From assembly GCA_900316845.1 (NCBI GenBank), contig ONEG01000004.1, positions 1 to 64,000 on the forward strand: a stretch of 64,000 bases of DNA, read 5' to 3'. Under the pieces are notes generated by a model. It worked only from the letters and a program-made list of their open reading frames with translations. It was not told the origin of the DNA and ran no database searches. Each line of letters opens with the position of its first letter. Within the stretch, counting starts at the first letter, position 1. The position numbers and the translations under genes are program-made. Shown one piece after another: positions 38,201-48,500 of this stretch. Source of the stretch: an uncultured Bacteroidales bacterium (GTDB lineage: Bacteria > Bacteroidota > Bacteroidia > Bacteroidales > Paludibacteraceae).

Positions 38201-39262
38201 GGCGGACAGACCTGGAAGAGTGAGAATATCCTCGATAAATGGCAGAATACCAACCCGGTTGGCAAGCAGCTGCGCGACATCCCGGTTGACGGTACACGTG
38301 TTCGCTACAGCCTCGCTCAGTATGCCGGAAAGAATATCCGCATCGGCCTCTACCGGGAGGCGAAATCGACCGTCAACACCGGTATCGCTATCCACGTGGA
38401 TAACATCCGTCTGGCGTACTACGATAAGGAGGTCGAGGCTGCATCCGCTTGCCAGTACGAGGATGTACGCATTGGCGATATCTACCTCTCCGGGGATAAT
38501 ACCGAACCGGGTATCCATGCTTATCCGCAGCCTTTCTATGTCTCCGACGCGGAGGCGAAGGCCGGAAAACGCGATTCCGTCTTCCAACTCGAGATTGAGA
38601 TCTTCCCGGCACAAGAGGTGAACTTTGCGGATACCATCTGCGAAGGCGAGACCTATACCGGACACGACTTCCTGCCGAAGGAGACCACGGGTATCTATCG
38701 CCGCAAACTGCACTCGGCTGTTCACGGATGCGACAGTATCGTGACCCTCAACCTCCTCGTCAAGGAGCGTCGCTATGGTGAGGACCTCGAAGTGGAGATC
38801 TGTCCGGGAGAGCCTTATACATGGCATGGTAAGAATTACAACCGGGCTGGTATCTACCGCGACACGGCGATCTCATCTCTGGGATGCGATAGTATTGAGA
38901 CCTTGATTATCTCTTACGCCGGGGCGGAACAAACGCTCTACGCCGAGTCCCGTATCACGGTGGACGATCTGCCGTTCGAGTATTCCGATCCGGAGCATCC
39001 GTATAGCCCGATCCAGTCGCCGATCTTCTACCCGGCAGGTACACCCGCAGGAACCTATGTGGACTCCGTCTATGTACAGGGTGCCCAATGTGCCGCGCTG
39101 CTCGTTCACACACTCGTCATCACCGGTTCGCAAGGCATGGAGGAGATCGAGGGCAGGAACGGACTGCCGAGGAAGATTATCTACAGAGATAACATGTATA
39201 TCATCCTCGATGACGAATGGTATAACGCATCCGGTCAGAAAGTGGATGACCCGCGACTCTAA
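29285..39262 (+). CDS. Giant modular surface adhesin, 3,325 residues
   Basis: ATG at 29285 opens a signal peptide (MKKHLLMFLVAVMAATMSLNA). The rest alternates about ten lectin-like units with fibronectin-III-like linkers. The lectin-like units resemble Cleaved-adhesin/choice-of-anchor-J domains; their boundaries show as FESY/FENY...CW motifs, for example FDDFESYEKG ... PGCW. The linkers carry motifs such as YYLYVRATCDM. Near the end are CDSIVTLNLLV-type repeats, common in Bacteroidota surface proteins. The final residues (RKIIYRDNMYIIL ... YNASGQKVDDPRL) match the C-terminal signature of three other proteins here, so T9SS export and surface anchoring are inferred. It is followed, with its own promoter, by a second giant of similar architecture. 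The ligand is unknown. Confidence 0.85.
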   Translation: MKKHLLMFLVAVMAATMSLNARVVLIDDGFENGIQESVWTQEFVSGQMPWGVESAEENLMWPSTVQEGSYRAYLRNNTGETQGYVTRLVSQVMNLSPMKVRMPSLSFWFANPRWGADRDTLRVLYRANSYTGWKTMAELSSEGSDWQFVKLSLPEVSSTYQIAFEGKDNLGRGIVLDAIKLQGAPECTIPERITVFNKGAGKVNIAWSASWDANFFEVIVSKDTIDPDRIEEIEIETPEIIAFHGNVSALEQNCNVDLESGEFYLVYIRSICDEEISAWSSEASEDGPYGFRVRMTKQVPFTEHFNYTSGTVRDVDWNWGSNTGNTNPYVNSSTKGNARANYSPDTTAAVIFSGGTTSSPSTFIPADRYVYMATPALTDSTNDNFHVNQCQVHFWSTVYTNTGRQYGRGIIVGVMTNPDDVKSFTAVDTITVWGNKTFQENIVDLGSYQGNGAYVAFMSRYDRQNLFYMDNLSIEYRKDVNKVTEVTVNPRDTYADISWNGNAASYDVLITNAEVNPNSPAQEAIVDQATVTANHYQCTELEADHSWNRPYYVYVKAAGTEWSYRQPFVTVAPMREIPYTFDFEAGTTTKYTIPGTSGQYVTGLGIFGNSGTYPSVQVGAANSYAGSGSLYLSKRGGTDAWITLPMVADLSAVQLKFYLSGGATSDQAHATVGVMSNPMDINTFVPVSHFMLNAAGFTRCYANFENYSGPEGVIAIMWDDVKKMSENTINYIDEITVEELSDCVPPTNIELQIEPDSVTVSWEISQADEWEFFLSRVPIKESDRVHKTKAEIEAIGGVVVAETLNWSDAGTKPQFGFGELTPHANYYLYVRATCDMDWWSETMFTTPCRDEAFPYKEMFENYNASSSNAGCWQLADYLGVGYPQICQLGSSTTASNKALNLYSSGTIHRSVAILPTIEGNLSDMLLAFDVRSYSTGSGVVILGTMEDIENQDSFVPFDTIEVDGDAFKKVRILLSDYELAYNHLAITSGLGSTLIMSSDVVIDNVELKDPSCIEPYDIRQSSYAPHDIHLTWNGTTDNDTWEVKVLTSNVATIAVKNGTYDPTLAIVNDTLVVGKSFQLGGLNSQSTYYFYVRGLCGDSMWVSMPANTSCELLDPTKPNRETFESYSENTLPSCWIGGVRVPTGTLPYVYTVNSNKMLHIHQSTSTSPSWVASPEIKCDTLTSIMVSYDFSTYNNSETCVLGVMTDPTDLGTFVPLDSASSTGSSDIRSVAYDLSEYAHLIPAAAKYIAWRGKYGDDDWVYLDNISFVSLACPMTKPGISELTGSSVSVSSGLRTDDRWILLVTNHAVSADNLADEDYQVPEAWILYRDTLDQGIRSKEVFGLEGQTRYYIATAALCDDAMGTWSTMSFMTPCIAKTPEALGTVTFSADEGFETGTGGEIPCWMVGSKSQDASDSYIPYIENTSSTMHNGKNYLKLYDYVSSSSSYVGAYAIMPELDVDSISKYQVNFWGRSYNSTTYNNQVIVGVITDPSDLNTFVAVDTLNLSKSTWDPYSVGFESYEGDYMGDLGRNIMFLSDFGSTNYAYISEVSVDLIPKCRPISSFTVDSVGEDAAVISWKGYQDSYRLLLANKALEESEKKTYRYLLDTIVDHSDNILIENLKPTSSYYAYAQGICEDGDSTAISVTYAAIRTTCPTKNGSPLPFFDDFESYEKGEPSPGCWQILCTGSRSMTYHVVRENANSGTNAIDVWSTSSNGCYIVVPKVDADLANLRLTFDACSYGGSSSTNMYVGVMADVNDVTTFVLLNTFDLAPTAAYTHCTMDLSEYELPYDNLVITSGIPNVTPNTYDNYLDNVGLEYLASCNAPKLRFVGSSFTTATIALTPAKDGDSQWQLVVIDEETYATIGDIAHYLEGATKIDVNSTNVELTGLESASSYYIFARAICSAEDISTWTRNPLKISTQYYFAENYSFGFEKTGELWERSPYSESDNYYLHPALKSGRDSVGTDIQSYLYCPHSRENTEDLWCARTGTGAMLLHADGNTYGGYVIFPSLGEPKDRSFSFKARPGYVDGDSKLPKHTFPAQFEIGTIDKERGFETYQTLATLHLDKLNSTTKATAKNNQLFSNYSLDLDSATVATKQLVLYLPKQKGDTANVFFDDVALDASKGFSLVSLKKVTADGSSALVEWNAIGGPWNLYITTAAGVAVTQFLNLSTTSQLVENLNPQTGYIARLEAANVPTAAKSYVTTDKLAFHTLCLALEPDAQHAFVWNFDNPNDWEKNDVLAGEAADSLYFKPACFTVGTTYDTPVNGFQWLIQRKGYEAVGPMTGYNASAHVEVGRNDSYALRICTAMNTANAYFNSFIVLPELNIGLDTMMIEFYGRCFTNFDETYPSASGRGKITATAWLGSGYSRSLVVGTLTDPADFSTLQVIDTVTYSHTDLTTNTNVNNDPDGLRYWEQMRLPLTGAQGKYIVLFQPAPGLFYLDDLSVKPIGNTMFAPTGTRISDITTTTADIAWNTRYPNLDAVVVLYGPMGQEIFRDTINGTRYQLTNLQPGMNYRWIVYQIKGDEASPASKPFTFVTECAPIAPEYYSGFEPREGWAAINGQNAYIQNLCWYYGDALQGTWTSSTYDPYNQENTAAFKYSYSGEHALAMRASYSSRAAASYQPYVALPQMDVQAYDTLQVHFLMRPAYVSAANDSVLQSFTGSAYSKSVIVGTMTDPADAATFMPIDTVTYDGTLSTANGANPANNFLFQDCRVELRGATGPYIALMTSFYAKGSSAQKSGDYVWIDELSFERISECKDPTGLGTLTIGSTHADLTWNGIDSAGSYLLQVSTDPYFADEEAFVFNGTVKSNSCRVDHLEPQTTYVWRVRAICGERWGESAFSQKATFKTSRSPYFLEECTTSLNANEWTFSKTHADIIVDSTGVITRGVDNWGFTRTTNNYGLEGPHYVAQGYSADFHWLVTPNFYLPENDSVHFSMDLALTACNTAHLATSNAVTDNDMKDDFFFMIIISDDGGQTWKSENILDKWQNTNPVGKQLRDIPVDGTRVRYSLAQYAGKNIRIGLYREAKSTVNTGIAIHVDNIRLAYYDKEVEAASACQYEDVRIGDIYLSGDNTEPGIHAYPQPFYVSDAEAKAGKRDSVFQLEIEIFPAQEVNFADTICEGETYTGHDFLPKETTGIYRRKLHSAVHGCDSIVTLNLLVKERRYGEDLEVEICPGEPYTWHGKNYNRAGIYRDTAISSLGCDSIETLIISYAGAEQTLYAESRITVDDLPFEYSDPEHPYSPIQSPIFYPAGTPAGTYVDSVYVQGAQCAALLVHTLVITGSQGMEEIEGRNGLPRKIIYRDNMYIILDDEWYNASGQKVDDPRL

Positions 39263-39557
39263 AAACGGCCGAATCGTTAGTGATAAGTTGGTGATAAGTT
39301 GGTTATTCGTTGGGGATTCGTAGGTGGTTGATATAACGACAAGCCTACGACAACCCCCCGACGATACACCAATTATCACGGGCAAAAATGAACATTTTAT
39401 AGTAAAATCAAGTTTTTTGTGACATTTTGATGCAAATTTTGAAAAAATGCTTGCACATGTCAAACTTTTTTACTACTTTTGTGCCCGATTTGTTTTTTGA
39501 AAGATAACTATACTGATAGTTTGATAATTTTATTGTTTAACTTAAAAAGAAAAGCTT
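39263..39557. other. Intergenic region with imperfect inverted repeat
   Basis: GTGATAAGTTGGTG (39280-39293, partly repeated at 39291) is inverse to CACCAATTATCAC (39367-39379). Inside, TTGGGGATTCGTAGG (39310-39324) is inverse to CCTACGACAACCCC (39344-39357). No strong T-run follows, so it is not a clear terminator. The promoter of the next gene is at 39451. Confidence 0.5.
39451..39481 (+). promoter_or_regulatory. Promoter of giant adhesin 39558
   Basis: TTGCACATGTC (TTG 39451-39453), a 20-bp spacer and TACTTTTG 39474-39481, 76 bp before the ATG. Confidence 0.75.
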
Positions 39558-42500
39558 ATGAGAACATTTACTCAAAAGTTGGCATTTCTGCTCATGACAT
39601 TGTTGTGGTGCGTAGCTATGCCACAAGTGGTAAAGGCTCAGACCTGCGTTGAGATTGGAGATGGAACATCCTCCAACAACCAATTGCCGATTTGTGGCTA
39701 TTATCACAGCAGTTACACTCAGCAGCTTTATTTGGCAGAAGAGTTGGGAATCTCTGCTGGAAACATTACGAGTATTGCGTTCAAATACACCGATGCTTCG
39801 TCAACCAAGCGCATGATTTCCATCTTTATGGCAAATACTGATGCTGCAAGCTTATCCAGCGCTTATGTAACCGATGCTGAGTTTACAGAAGTATTATCTC
39901 AATCGGTTGTGGAGTTTGACAACAGTAATGATTGGTTCGTCATTGATTTGGAGACTCCGTTTGCGTACGATGGTAGCAGTAACCTGCTGGTCACAGTGTA
40001 CATGAGTTATTCATCTGCTGAGGAAACGCACTACGACAGCGACAGTCGTTTTGCTTATACTTCGGCTACAGGAATGGCGCGTTACACCACTAACGACTAC
40101 ACATCATCAGCAACGGAGCTTACTGTTGTGGATGGTGTATTGACGGCTAACTCGAACAGTTACACTGGTATCAACGGAACGTCCTCTTCGAACCGTTGTA
40201 ACATGCAGTTCTGCTACACCACCGGCAGCAGTGGTCCGACTTGCGACAAACCCGCGTCGTGCGACATTACCGACATCACAGCGAATAGCGCTACGGTGAA
40301 TTTCGCAGGCGGTAGCGGTACCTACAACGTAGAGTACAAAGGTGCCAATGATGCAGACTGGACGTCCGTTATCAAGAACACCATTCTCACTTCTATCCCT
40401 CTGACCGATCTTATGCCGAACACCTCTTATCAGGTGCGCGTTCAGAGTGTTTGCGGGGACAACACCAGCGGTTACAAATCCGCTTCATTCCAGACCCTTA
40501 TCGGTCTGCCTTTTGCTGAGAACTTTAATGGTTCTTCTGCGCCGGACGGATGGAGTGTCAGGTCAGGAAAGTTGAATGACGACGGCTCGGCAACGTTGTC
40601 GAGCGGCTACGGTTGGTCTTATACAACAGGAAACGGCGTGTTTGATAAGCATGCGAGAGCCGAGATTTATTCTACCAGTTGTTATAAATGGCTCATCCTG
40701 CCGGAGATCCCTATTCCTTCAATGGAAGAGGGCGATCTTGGTTATCAGCTGACCTTTAATGTTGCATTAACTGCGTACTCCGGAACTTTACAACCGGCTA
40801 CGAAGGGCGCGCAAAGTGATGATCGGTTCATTGTACTCGCTTCTTTGGATGGAGGTGCCAACTGGAATATTCTTCAGGAATGGAATAACACTGGTTCGGC
40901 GTATGTGTACGATGATATCGCTTGTACGGCTGACGGAGACGAGATAGCAATCGATATCTCTACTTATGCGGGTCAATCGATTATATTGGCTTTCTACGGT
41001 GAATCTACCTCTGGCCCATCTTCCGGTGCCGGAGATAACTACCTCCACATAGATAACGTCCTTGTGGACCGTATCCCTACTTGCTTGAAGCCGACGGGTC
41101 TCCACGATGTGCAAGGTGCTGCTACCACGAACTCGATTCAGGTAGCTTGGACCGCTAACAGCGGTGAGATCGCTTGGCATGTTCAGTATAAACCGAGTGA
41201 TAATTCGGAGGCGGATTGGATCACCTTTGATGCTTATACGAATCCGTCGTACACCATCAACGGTCTGCAACCTTTCACTAACTATGACGTACGCGTTGCG
41301 GCCGTTTGCACCGAGACCGATGTCACGGATTATTGCAAACCTATCAAGGCGAAAACGGCTACCGGCGTTCCGTACGAAGAGAAATTCGACACGATCGCCC
41401 TTCCGGGTGAGTGGAAGCGCTACAAGGTGCTGAAAGAGCAACTGGATGAAAGCGCTCCGATGGTATCCACTGTTGACGGTTGGGACGTAGGTGCTGCGAA
41501 TGGCGTCTTCCCTGCGGCTAACAATCACTTGCTGCTCAATATCGCCGGCGCTGATTGCAACTATTGGATCCTCAGCCCGACCATCGTTATGGAGGACGGC
41601 TATCAGCTGACCTTCGATCTTGCGCTCACTCAGGCGGCAGGTTCCAGCCCCGTGGCGGTTGCTCCGGGTGAGCAGAATGATGATATGTTCATCGTCTTCA
41701 TCTCTAACGACGGCGGTGAAAACTGGACGGAATTAAGAAAGTGGGGCGTCGGAGGATACTCGTATGACGATATCAATCCGGAAGGACAGCTCGTTACGTT
41801 CGATCTCTCTTCGTATGCAAATCAGTCTATCTTGATTGCACTCTATGGTGAGTCCACAGTAGCGAACGGAAACAACAACCTCCATATCGCGAACTTCAAG
41901 ATTGCTGAGATTCCTGCTTGCCAGCAGGCAAACAGCTTGGTTATTACGGACCTGGAGGCTACATCCGCTACTGCGGTTTGGACATCCGATGACGTAGAGG
42001 CTAACTGGCAGTATGGGCTCGTAGCTGACCCTGCGGCTGACTTTGCGCCTGCAGATGAAGATTTTGCAAACAATACGGCTGCTCTCTCTGCGGAACTGAC
42101 CGGACTGAGCGAGAAAACCAACTACGCCTTCTTCCTCCGTCGTGTTTGCGAAGGTAGCAACAGCGAACCGCTCGTCAAAAACTTCCGCACGCCTGCGATG
42201 CCGCTGGCTTTGCCTTGGAGCGAGAACTTCGATACGCTTACAAGCGGAATACCCGAGGGGTGGGATAACTCGGAAGGTACCACTTCTACTGATTCCTATA
42301 AGTGGAATAAATACACGGATAGCGACAATACATGTCTCCGCTTTAATTCCTATAATAATTCTACCGATAAAACCAACATCCTGGCTACTCCGCGTATCTA
42401 CCTCTCCGAGGACGCGATCCTTTCGTTCCGTTGGAAGAACCCGAAGGGAGGTGCAGGAGAAGTGCTGATCTCCAATGATAATGGTGCTACAAGGACGGCT

Positions 42501-45500
42501 CTCGTCAGCAACCTGACAGGTATATCCGATTGGAAGACGTATGAGATAGACCTCTCTGCTTATTCCGGCAGTAAGGTGATTATCTATTTCGCGGCTACCA
42601 GCAACTGTGGTTACGGCGATGCATACCTCTATCTGGACGATGTGGCTGTAGCAGCGGCTCCGGATTGTCTCAAACCTTCCGGTTTGGCTATTTCGGGAAT
42701 TACAGCTACCTCTGCTACCCTCGTCTGGAACTCCGAGACCGATGGTTTACCATGGGTATATGCGTATGCTCCGGCTTCTGAACCGGAACCGGCTGATGAC
42801 GCATTCAGCGATATCAATGTCAACTCCATTGAGTTGGATGGACTGGAGGATTGCACGAGCTATAAGTTCTATCTGCGTAAGAATTGTGGCGCAGAAGCCA
42901 AGAGCGAAAGTGTTGCTATCTCCTTCCAGACCAAGCAAGTTCCTGTGGCCGCAGGTGATTCCTATTCCGAGGACTTCGAGGGCGAGGCAAAATGGTTACT
43001 CAACAATGGCGACCTCGCTAATGCATGGGTAATCGGTACGGCTGTTTCCAACGGTGAAGGATCGCACGCGCTCTATATCTCTAATGACGGTGGTGCAACG
43101 CACGCCTATACGAACAGCGCTGCTTGTGTTGTATTTGCGCAAAAGGCATTTAACTTCGCTGCCGGCAACTACGTATTCTCCTATGACTGGTTGTGTAATG
43201 GTGAAGGATCTTCTACCCTTTACGACTACCTGCGTGTAGCACTCGTACCGGCTGACGTTGAGTTGGTACCGGGTACGGCGCTGCCGACGGGTGTTAGTGC
43301 AACAGCCCTGCCTGCCGGATGCATCGCTTTGGATGGAGGTATGGCTATGAACCTCAGTACCTCTTGGGCTACCTTCACTTCGGATGAAGTTGCGGTTCCT
43401 GCGGGTACATACAATATCGTGATCATGTGGAGAGACGATACCTCCGGTGGTACTAATCCTCCGGCTGCTATCGATAACTTCAGCTTCGCGAAGATCGCTT
43501 GCGCTATGCCGGCTGACTTCCATGCGGTAGATTCCTTGGCTACTACGACTTCTGTAGTACTCAAATGGACGCAGATGAGTGACGAGGACGACTTCGTTAT
43601 TCGCTACAAAGTATATGGTGCAGAAGCTTTCGCTGATTCTGTCTTTGTACTCAATGACGATTCGACTACGCTGACTGGACTCGTTCCGGGTACGGCTTAT
43701 GAGCTGCAAGTAGCTGCGTGGTGCAATCCTGCTGACGAAACGGCTATCGGTAAATATTCTGCATCAATCTATGCGAACACCAAGTGTGCTGCCGTTGCTT
43801 CGATTAATCAGAATTTCGACGGTATAACGGAAATTCCTTCAAATGCAAATATATTACCTGTTTGCTGGAGTTTCATTAATACCAATACCAGCAGTTCGCA
43901 TAATTATTATCCGACGATACTGGAAAGTGAAACATTTGCGCATTCAGGCAGCAATTCGTTGTATTTCCACTCGTCTGCATACGCTTCCTCTAACGGACCG
44001 GAGAATCAATACGCTGTTTTGCCGGAAATGACAAGCGTAAGCGACAAGCGGATCAAATTCTATGCGAGACCTTTTTCTTCAGGTTCTAACGATCCATGTT
44101 TCGCTGTAGGTGTTATGACGGATCCTGCTGATACTTCTACCTTCGTGCCGGTATATACCCAGTGTGGATATCTTGCTGAGTATGCTCCGTTCGTCATTCC
44201 GTTGGATAGTTACACCGGAGAAGGCAAGTTTATTGCGATCAAACTGGATGTTGCTGCTCAGGGAGGAGACTATACCCATGGTCTCTATATTGACGATGTA
44301 GTCGTAGAGGATATCCCGGCATGTGTAGATCCGAAAGGCCTCCATGCTATCGCAGATGAAATCACTTCCTCTTCTGCTCTCCTCGCTTGGACGCCGCAAG
44401 GCTCCGAGGCGGATTGGCTCGTTCGTTACCGCATCAGCGGTGCTGCCGACTGGGCAGATACGATTCATGTGAACAACGACACCTTGTTACTCGAGAACCT
44501 CGCCGGTGCAACCATCTACGAGGCACAAGTAGCAGCTTGGTGTGATCCGGCAGACGATGAGGCATTGAGTCCGTTCAGCTCATCTATCTCCTTCACTACC
44601 GCGTGTGGTATCATCTCTACTTTCCCGTGGCACGTGGACTTCGAGAGCTTCGCGGCTTCGACTGTACCGACTTGCTGGGATAACTCCGCTTCCACCTCTT
44701 CGACTCTCACAAGCTATCCGGAGCGTATCTGGGGTGTATATGAGTACGGTGGTAATAAGATGATCCGTATGTACAACTACTATGTAAATGACGGTCAGGC
44801 GGTTATCAATACGCCGGCTATCGCTCTGCCGGCAGAGGCGTATGAGTTGAGCTTCGACTATGCGCACACTGCTTCTTGCGGCGCAATGGTAGTTCGTATC
44901 TCCACGGATGACGGTGCTAACTGGACCGCTCTCGAACCGAGCTATGCGAAGACTTCGTCGGGTACGAGTTATGATAACCCGGGTACATTCCAGGAGGCGG
45001 TTGTGAACTTGGCTGCTTATGCCGGTCAGACCATTCTCATCCAGTTCTACTCGGTAGCCAACTATGGTTCCGGTGCTATCTTCGTAGATAACATCGATAT
45101 CCATAAAGCACCGTCCTGTATCAAACCGCAAGGTCTCGAGGCTATCCTCACGAAGGGTGACGGATCGGTGGCTACGCTGAGTTGGTCTGCAGGTGCTTCG
45201 GAAGAAGCTTGGGTGGTTGAGTACAGCCGTAATGCAGATATGTCTGAGGCTATCTCGCTGCCGGCAAACGACACAGCGCTTGCTATCTCCGGCTTGCTCT
45301 CTGACTCGATCTATTACGCTCGCGTGAAAGCAGTCTGTGATGTGACGGATCAGAGTGATTGGAGCGCACAGATCTCCTTCATTCCGACTAACGCTATCAT
45401 CATCAATGATAGTACTGCAACGAGTTCGTATGTGCCGTTCTACGGCTATTATGCAGACCACTCTGCGAACTCGCAGTTCATCGTTCCGGCTGCTGAAATA

Positions 45501-48500
45501 GAGGCACTCATGTGGGATTCGATTACCAAACTGACATTCTACTCCACTTCTTCTTATCCGAATGCAAGCTGGGGATCTGCTCAGTGGGAGGTTTATATCG
45601 CGCCGACTAATGCATCCAGCCTCTCTGCCCTGAATGATTGGAGCAAGATGAGCCTGGCTAAATCGGCCGGTACACTCTCTGTGGTAAATAGCCAGATGGT
45701 GGTTACTTTGGATCATCCGTTCGTGTATGAAGGTGGCAATCTCGTGATTGGCTTCAAGCAGGTAACTGCCGGTTCCGGTTCTTCTTGTACCTGGTACGGT
45801 AAGACGGGCGCTTCCGGTAGTTCCTACTATAGCTATACTTCTTCTTACTCGACGAGCAGTAATACTTCTACCTTCCGTCCGAAAGTACGTTTCGACTATG
45901 TCGAGGGACCTGAGCCTACTTGCTACAAGGTGAAAGATCTCGTAGTAACCGGTATTACCGCTTCTTCCGCTACTATCGGCTGGACCAATGGTTCGGAGGA
46001 TCAAGAGGCATGGCAGATTGCTTACTCGTGCGATCCGAACTTCGATATCGCTGAGGCTACGCCGGTTGGCATCGCTTCGAACCCGTGCGCGTTGGCTGAG
46101 CTCTTGACAGACACCTTATATAACGTGTACGTACGTGCGAACTGCGGTGAAGGCGGTTATAGCGCATGGAATAGCATCTCCTTCCGTACGGCAAAAGCTT
46201 GCCAGGCACCGGACGATATTGTTGCTGCTCCTGGTTTGAATACTGCTGAAATCAGCTGGAATACCTACGGACAGACCGGATTCAACCTCCGCTATAAAGC
46301 GGCAGCTGACGCTGACTGGACGATCCTGAACGATGCTGCTTCGCCACAACTCATTGAGGGACTTGCATCGAGCACCTCGTATCAGGTTCAGGTACAGGCT
46401 GCTTGCGAGAGCGAGGATAGCTGGTCCGCTGCTATCAGCTTCAAGACCGCTTACGGCACCCCGTTCGAGGAGAAGTTCGCAACAACTTCTATCCCTGATG
46501 ATTGGGCGCGTTATAGCGGCCTGCTCGAAGATGTATTGGATGGTGAGGCGTTGACTACTACTACCTCCGGCTGGAACTTCGGTACCGCTAATGGCGTATT
46601 TAATAACCATGCGAAGATTAATATCTATGGTACTTCCTATAAGTACTGGTTGGCTACACCTGCTGTTTATGTATCGGATAATGTACAGCTGACCTTCGAC
46701 TTGGCTTTGACCAAGTTCTCGGGTACGCTGACTCCTGTTGAGGCAGACGCTCAGGCAGACGATAAGTTCGCAGTCCTGATCTCTACCGATAATGGTGCTA
46801 ACTGGTCTGTTCTCCGTCTCTGGGATAACGCAGGTTCTGAGTATGTTTATAACAATATCGCTTGCTCTGCAACGGGTGAGCCGATCGCTATCGACCTCAG
46901 CGCTTACAACGGCCAGGCAATCAAGATTGCGTTCTACGGTGAATCGACAGTAAGCGGCAATGGTGATAACAACCTCCATATCGACAATGTCCTCATCGAC
47001 AAGGTTCCGACTTGCTTGAAACCGACCGGCTTGAACATCAGTGATGTGAAAGCGCACTCCGCTCAACTCAGCTGGACCGCTGGTGACGAAGGTCAGTCAG
47101 CATGGCAGATTGCTATCGATACAATCGCTGCATTCAATCCGGACACCCTCTCTAACCTCATTAATGTTACTGAGAATCCGTACGTCCTGACCGGTCTTGA
47201 TCCTGAGACACGTTATTATGCATACGTTCGTGCGAACTGTGGTGCCACGGATGGCGTAAGCCGCTGGACCGACGTTCAGACCTTCAAGACGACGATCGCT
47301 TGTCCTGCTCCTTCCGCTCTCAAGGCTGTCCTCACCCCGGGTGACGGTAGTGTTGCTACCCTCAGCTGGAGCGCAGGCGCAGACGAGGCTGCTTGGATCG
47401 TTGAGTACTCGCTCAACTCGAACCTCTCTGACTCGATCGAGGTGCTGGCTAACGATACCTTCGTGAACCTGAGCGGTCTGACCGCTGAGGCTACCTACTA
47501 CGCTCGCGTGAAAGCAGACTGCGGTGAGCTGGACGGTGAGAGCCTCTATAGCGCTGTCATCTCCTTCAAACCGACTGACGCATACGAGCTCCTTCTCAAC
47601 GACGGTACGGCTACCAATGAGTATGTTCCTATCTACGGATACTGGACGGATAACTACACACGCAGTCAGTTCATCATTCCGGCTGAGCAACTCGAGTCGC
47701 TCGAATGGGATTCGCTTACAGTGCTGACCTTCTACTCCAGCTCCACTAATACGAACTGGGATGCTACCGCCTTTGAGGTGTATGTTGCCGAGGTGCCGGA
47801 AACAACAATGACGGCACTGACCGATTGGAACGCAATGACCAAGGTTATGAATGAAGCTTCGCTCAATATTATAGACAACCAAATGGTAATTACATTTGAC
47901 GAAGCATATCAATACCAAGGCGGCAACCTCTTGATTGGTATCAAGCAGACTGCTTCAACAGCCAGTACGAATGCAAAACACACCTACTGGTATGGTGTAT
48001 CTGCTAACGGTGCTTCATTCGGTGGTTATGGCGATGGCAACAACGTGGCTCAGCGTAACTTCCTGCCGAAGATGTTGATCAACTACGTTCCGGGTGTGGC
48101 TCCGGCTTGTCCGAACCCGAAGAACCTGGCTGTATCGGGCATCACCGATAGCGAGGCTACCTTCTCGTGGACGGCTGTGGAAGGCGCTAATTATGAGTAT
48201 GCACTCGTTGAGGGCGCTGTAGAACCGACCGAGTTCTTAGCTGCGGCTGAGAATCCGCTTGTGCTCAGCAACCTTGCAGAGGCTACCGACTATACCTTCT
48301 ATCTCCGTCGTGCTTGCGGCGTGGACGGCTATAGCGAAGTAATCTCTATTGCCTTCACCACGGAGATCCATGTAGAGGCTGTTCCGTTCGATGAGGACTT
48401 CGAGGCAGACGGCTCTTGGAAGTTCGTCAACGGCTCCGAGCCGAACGCATGGGTAATCGGTAATGCGGCTAATAACGGCGGAGAGAAAGCACTCTACATC

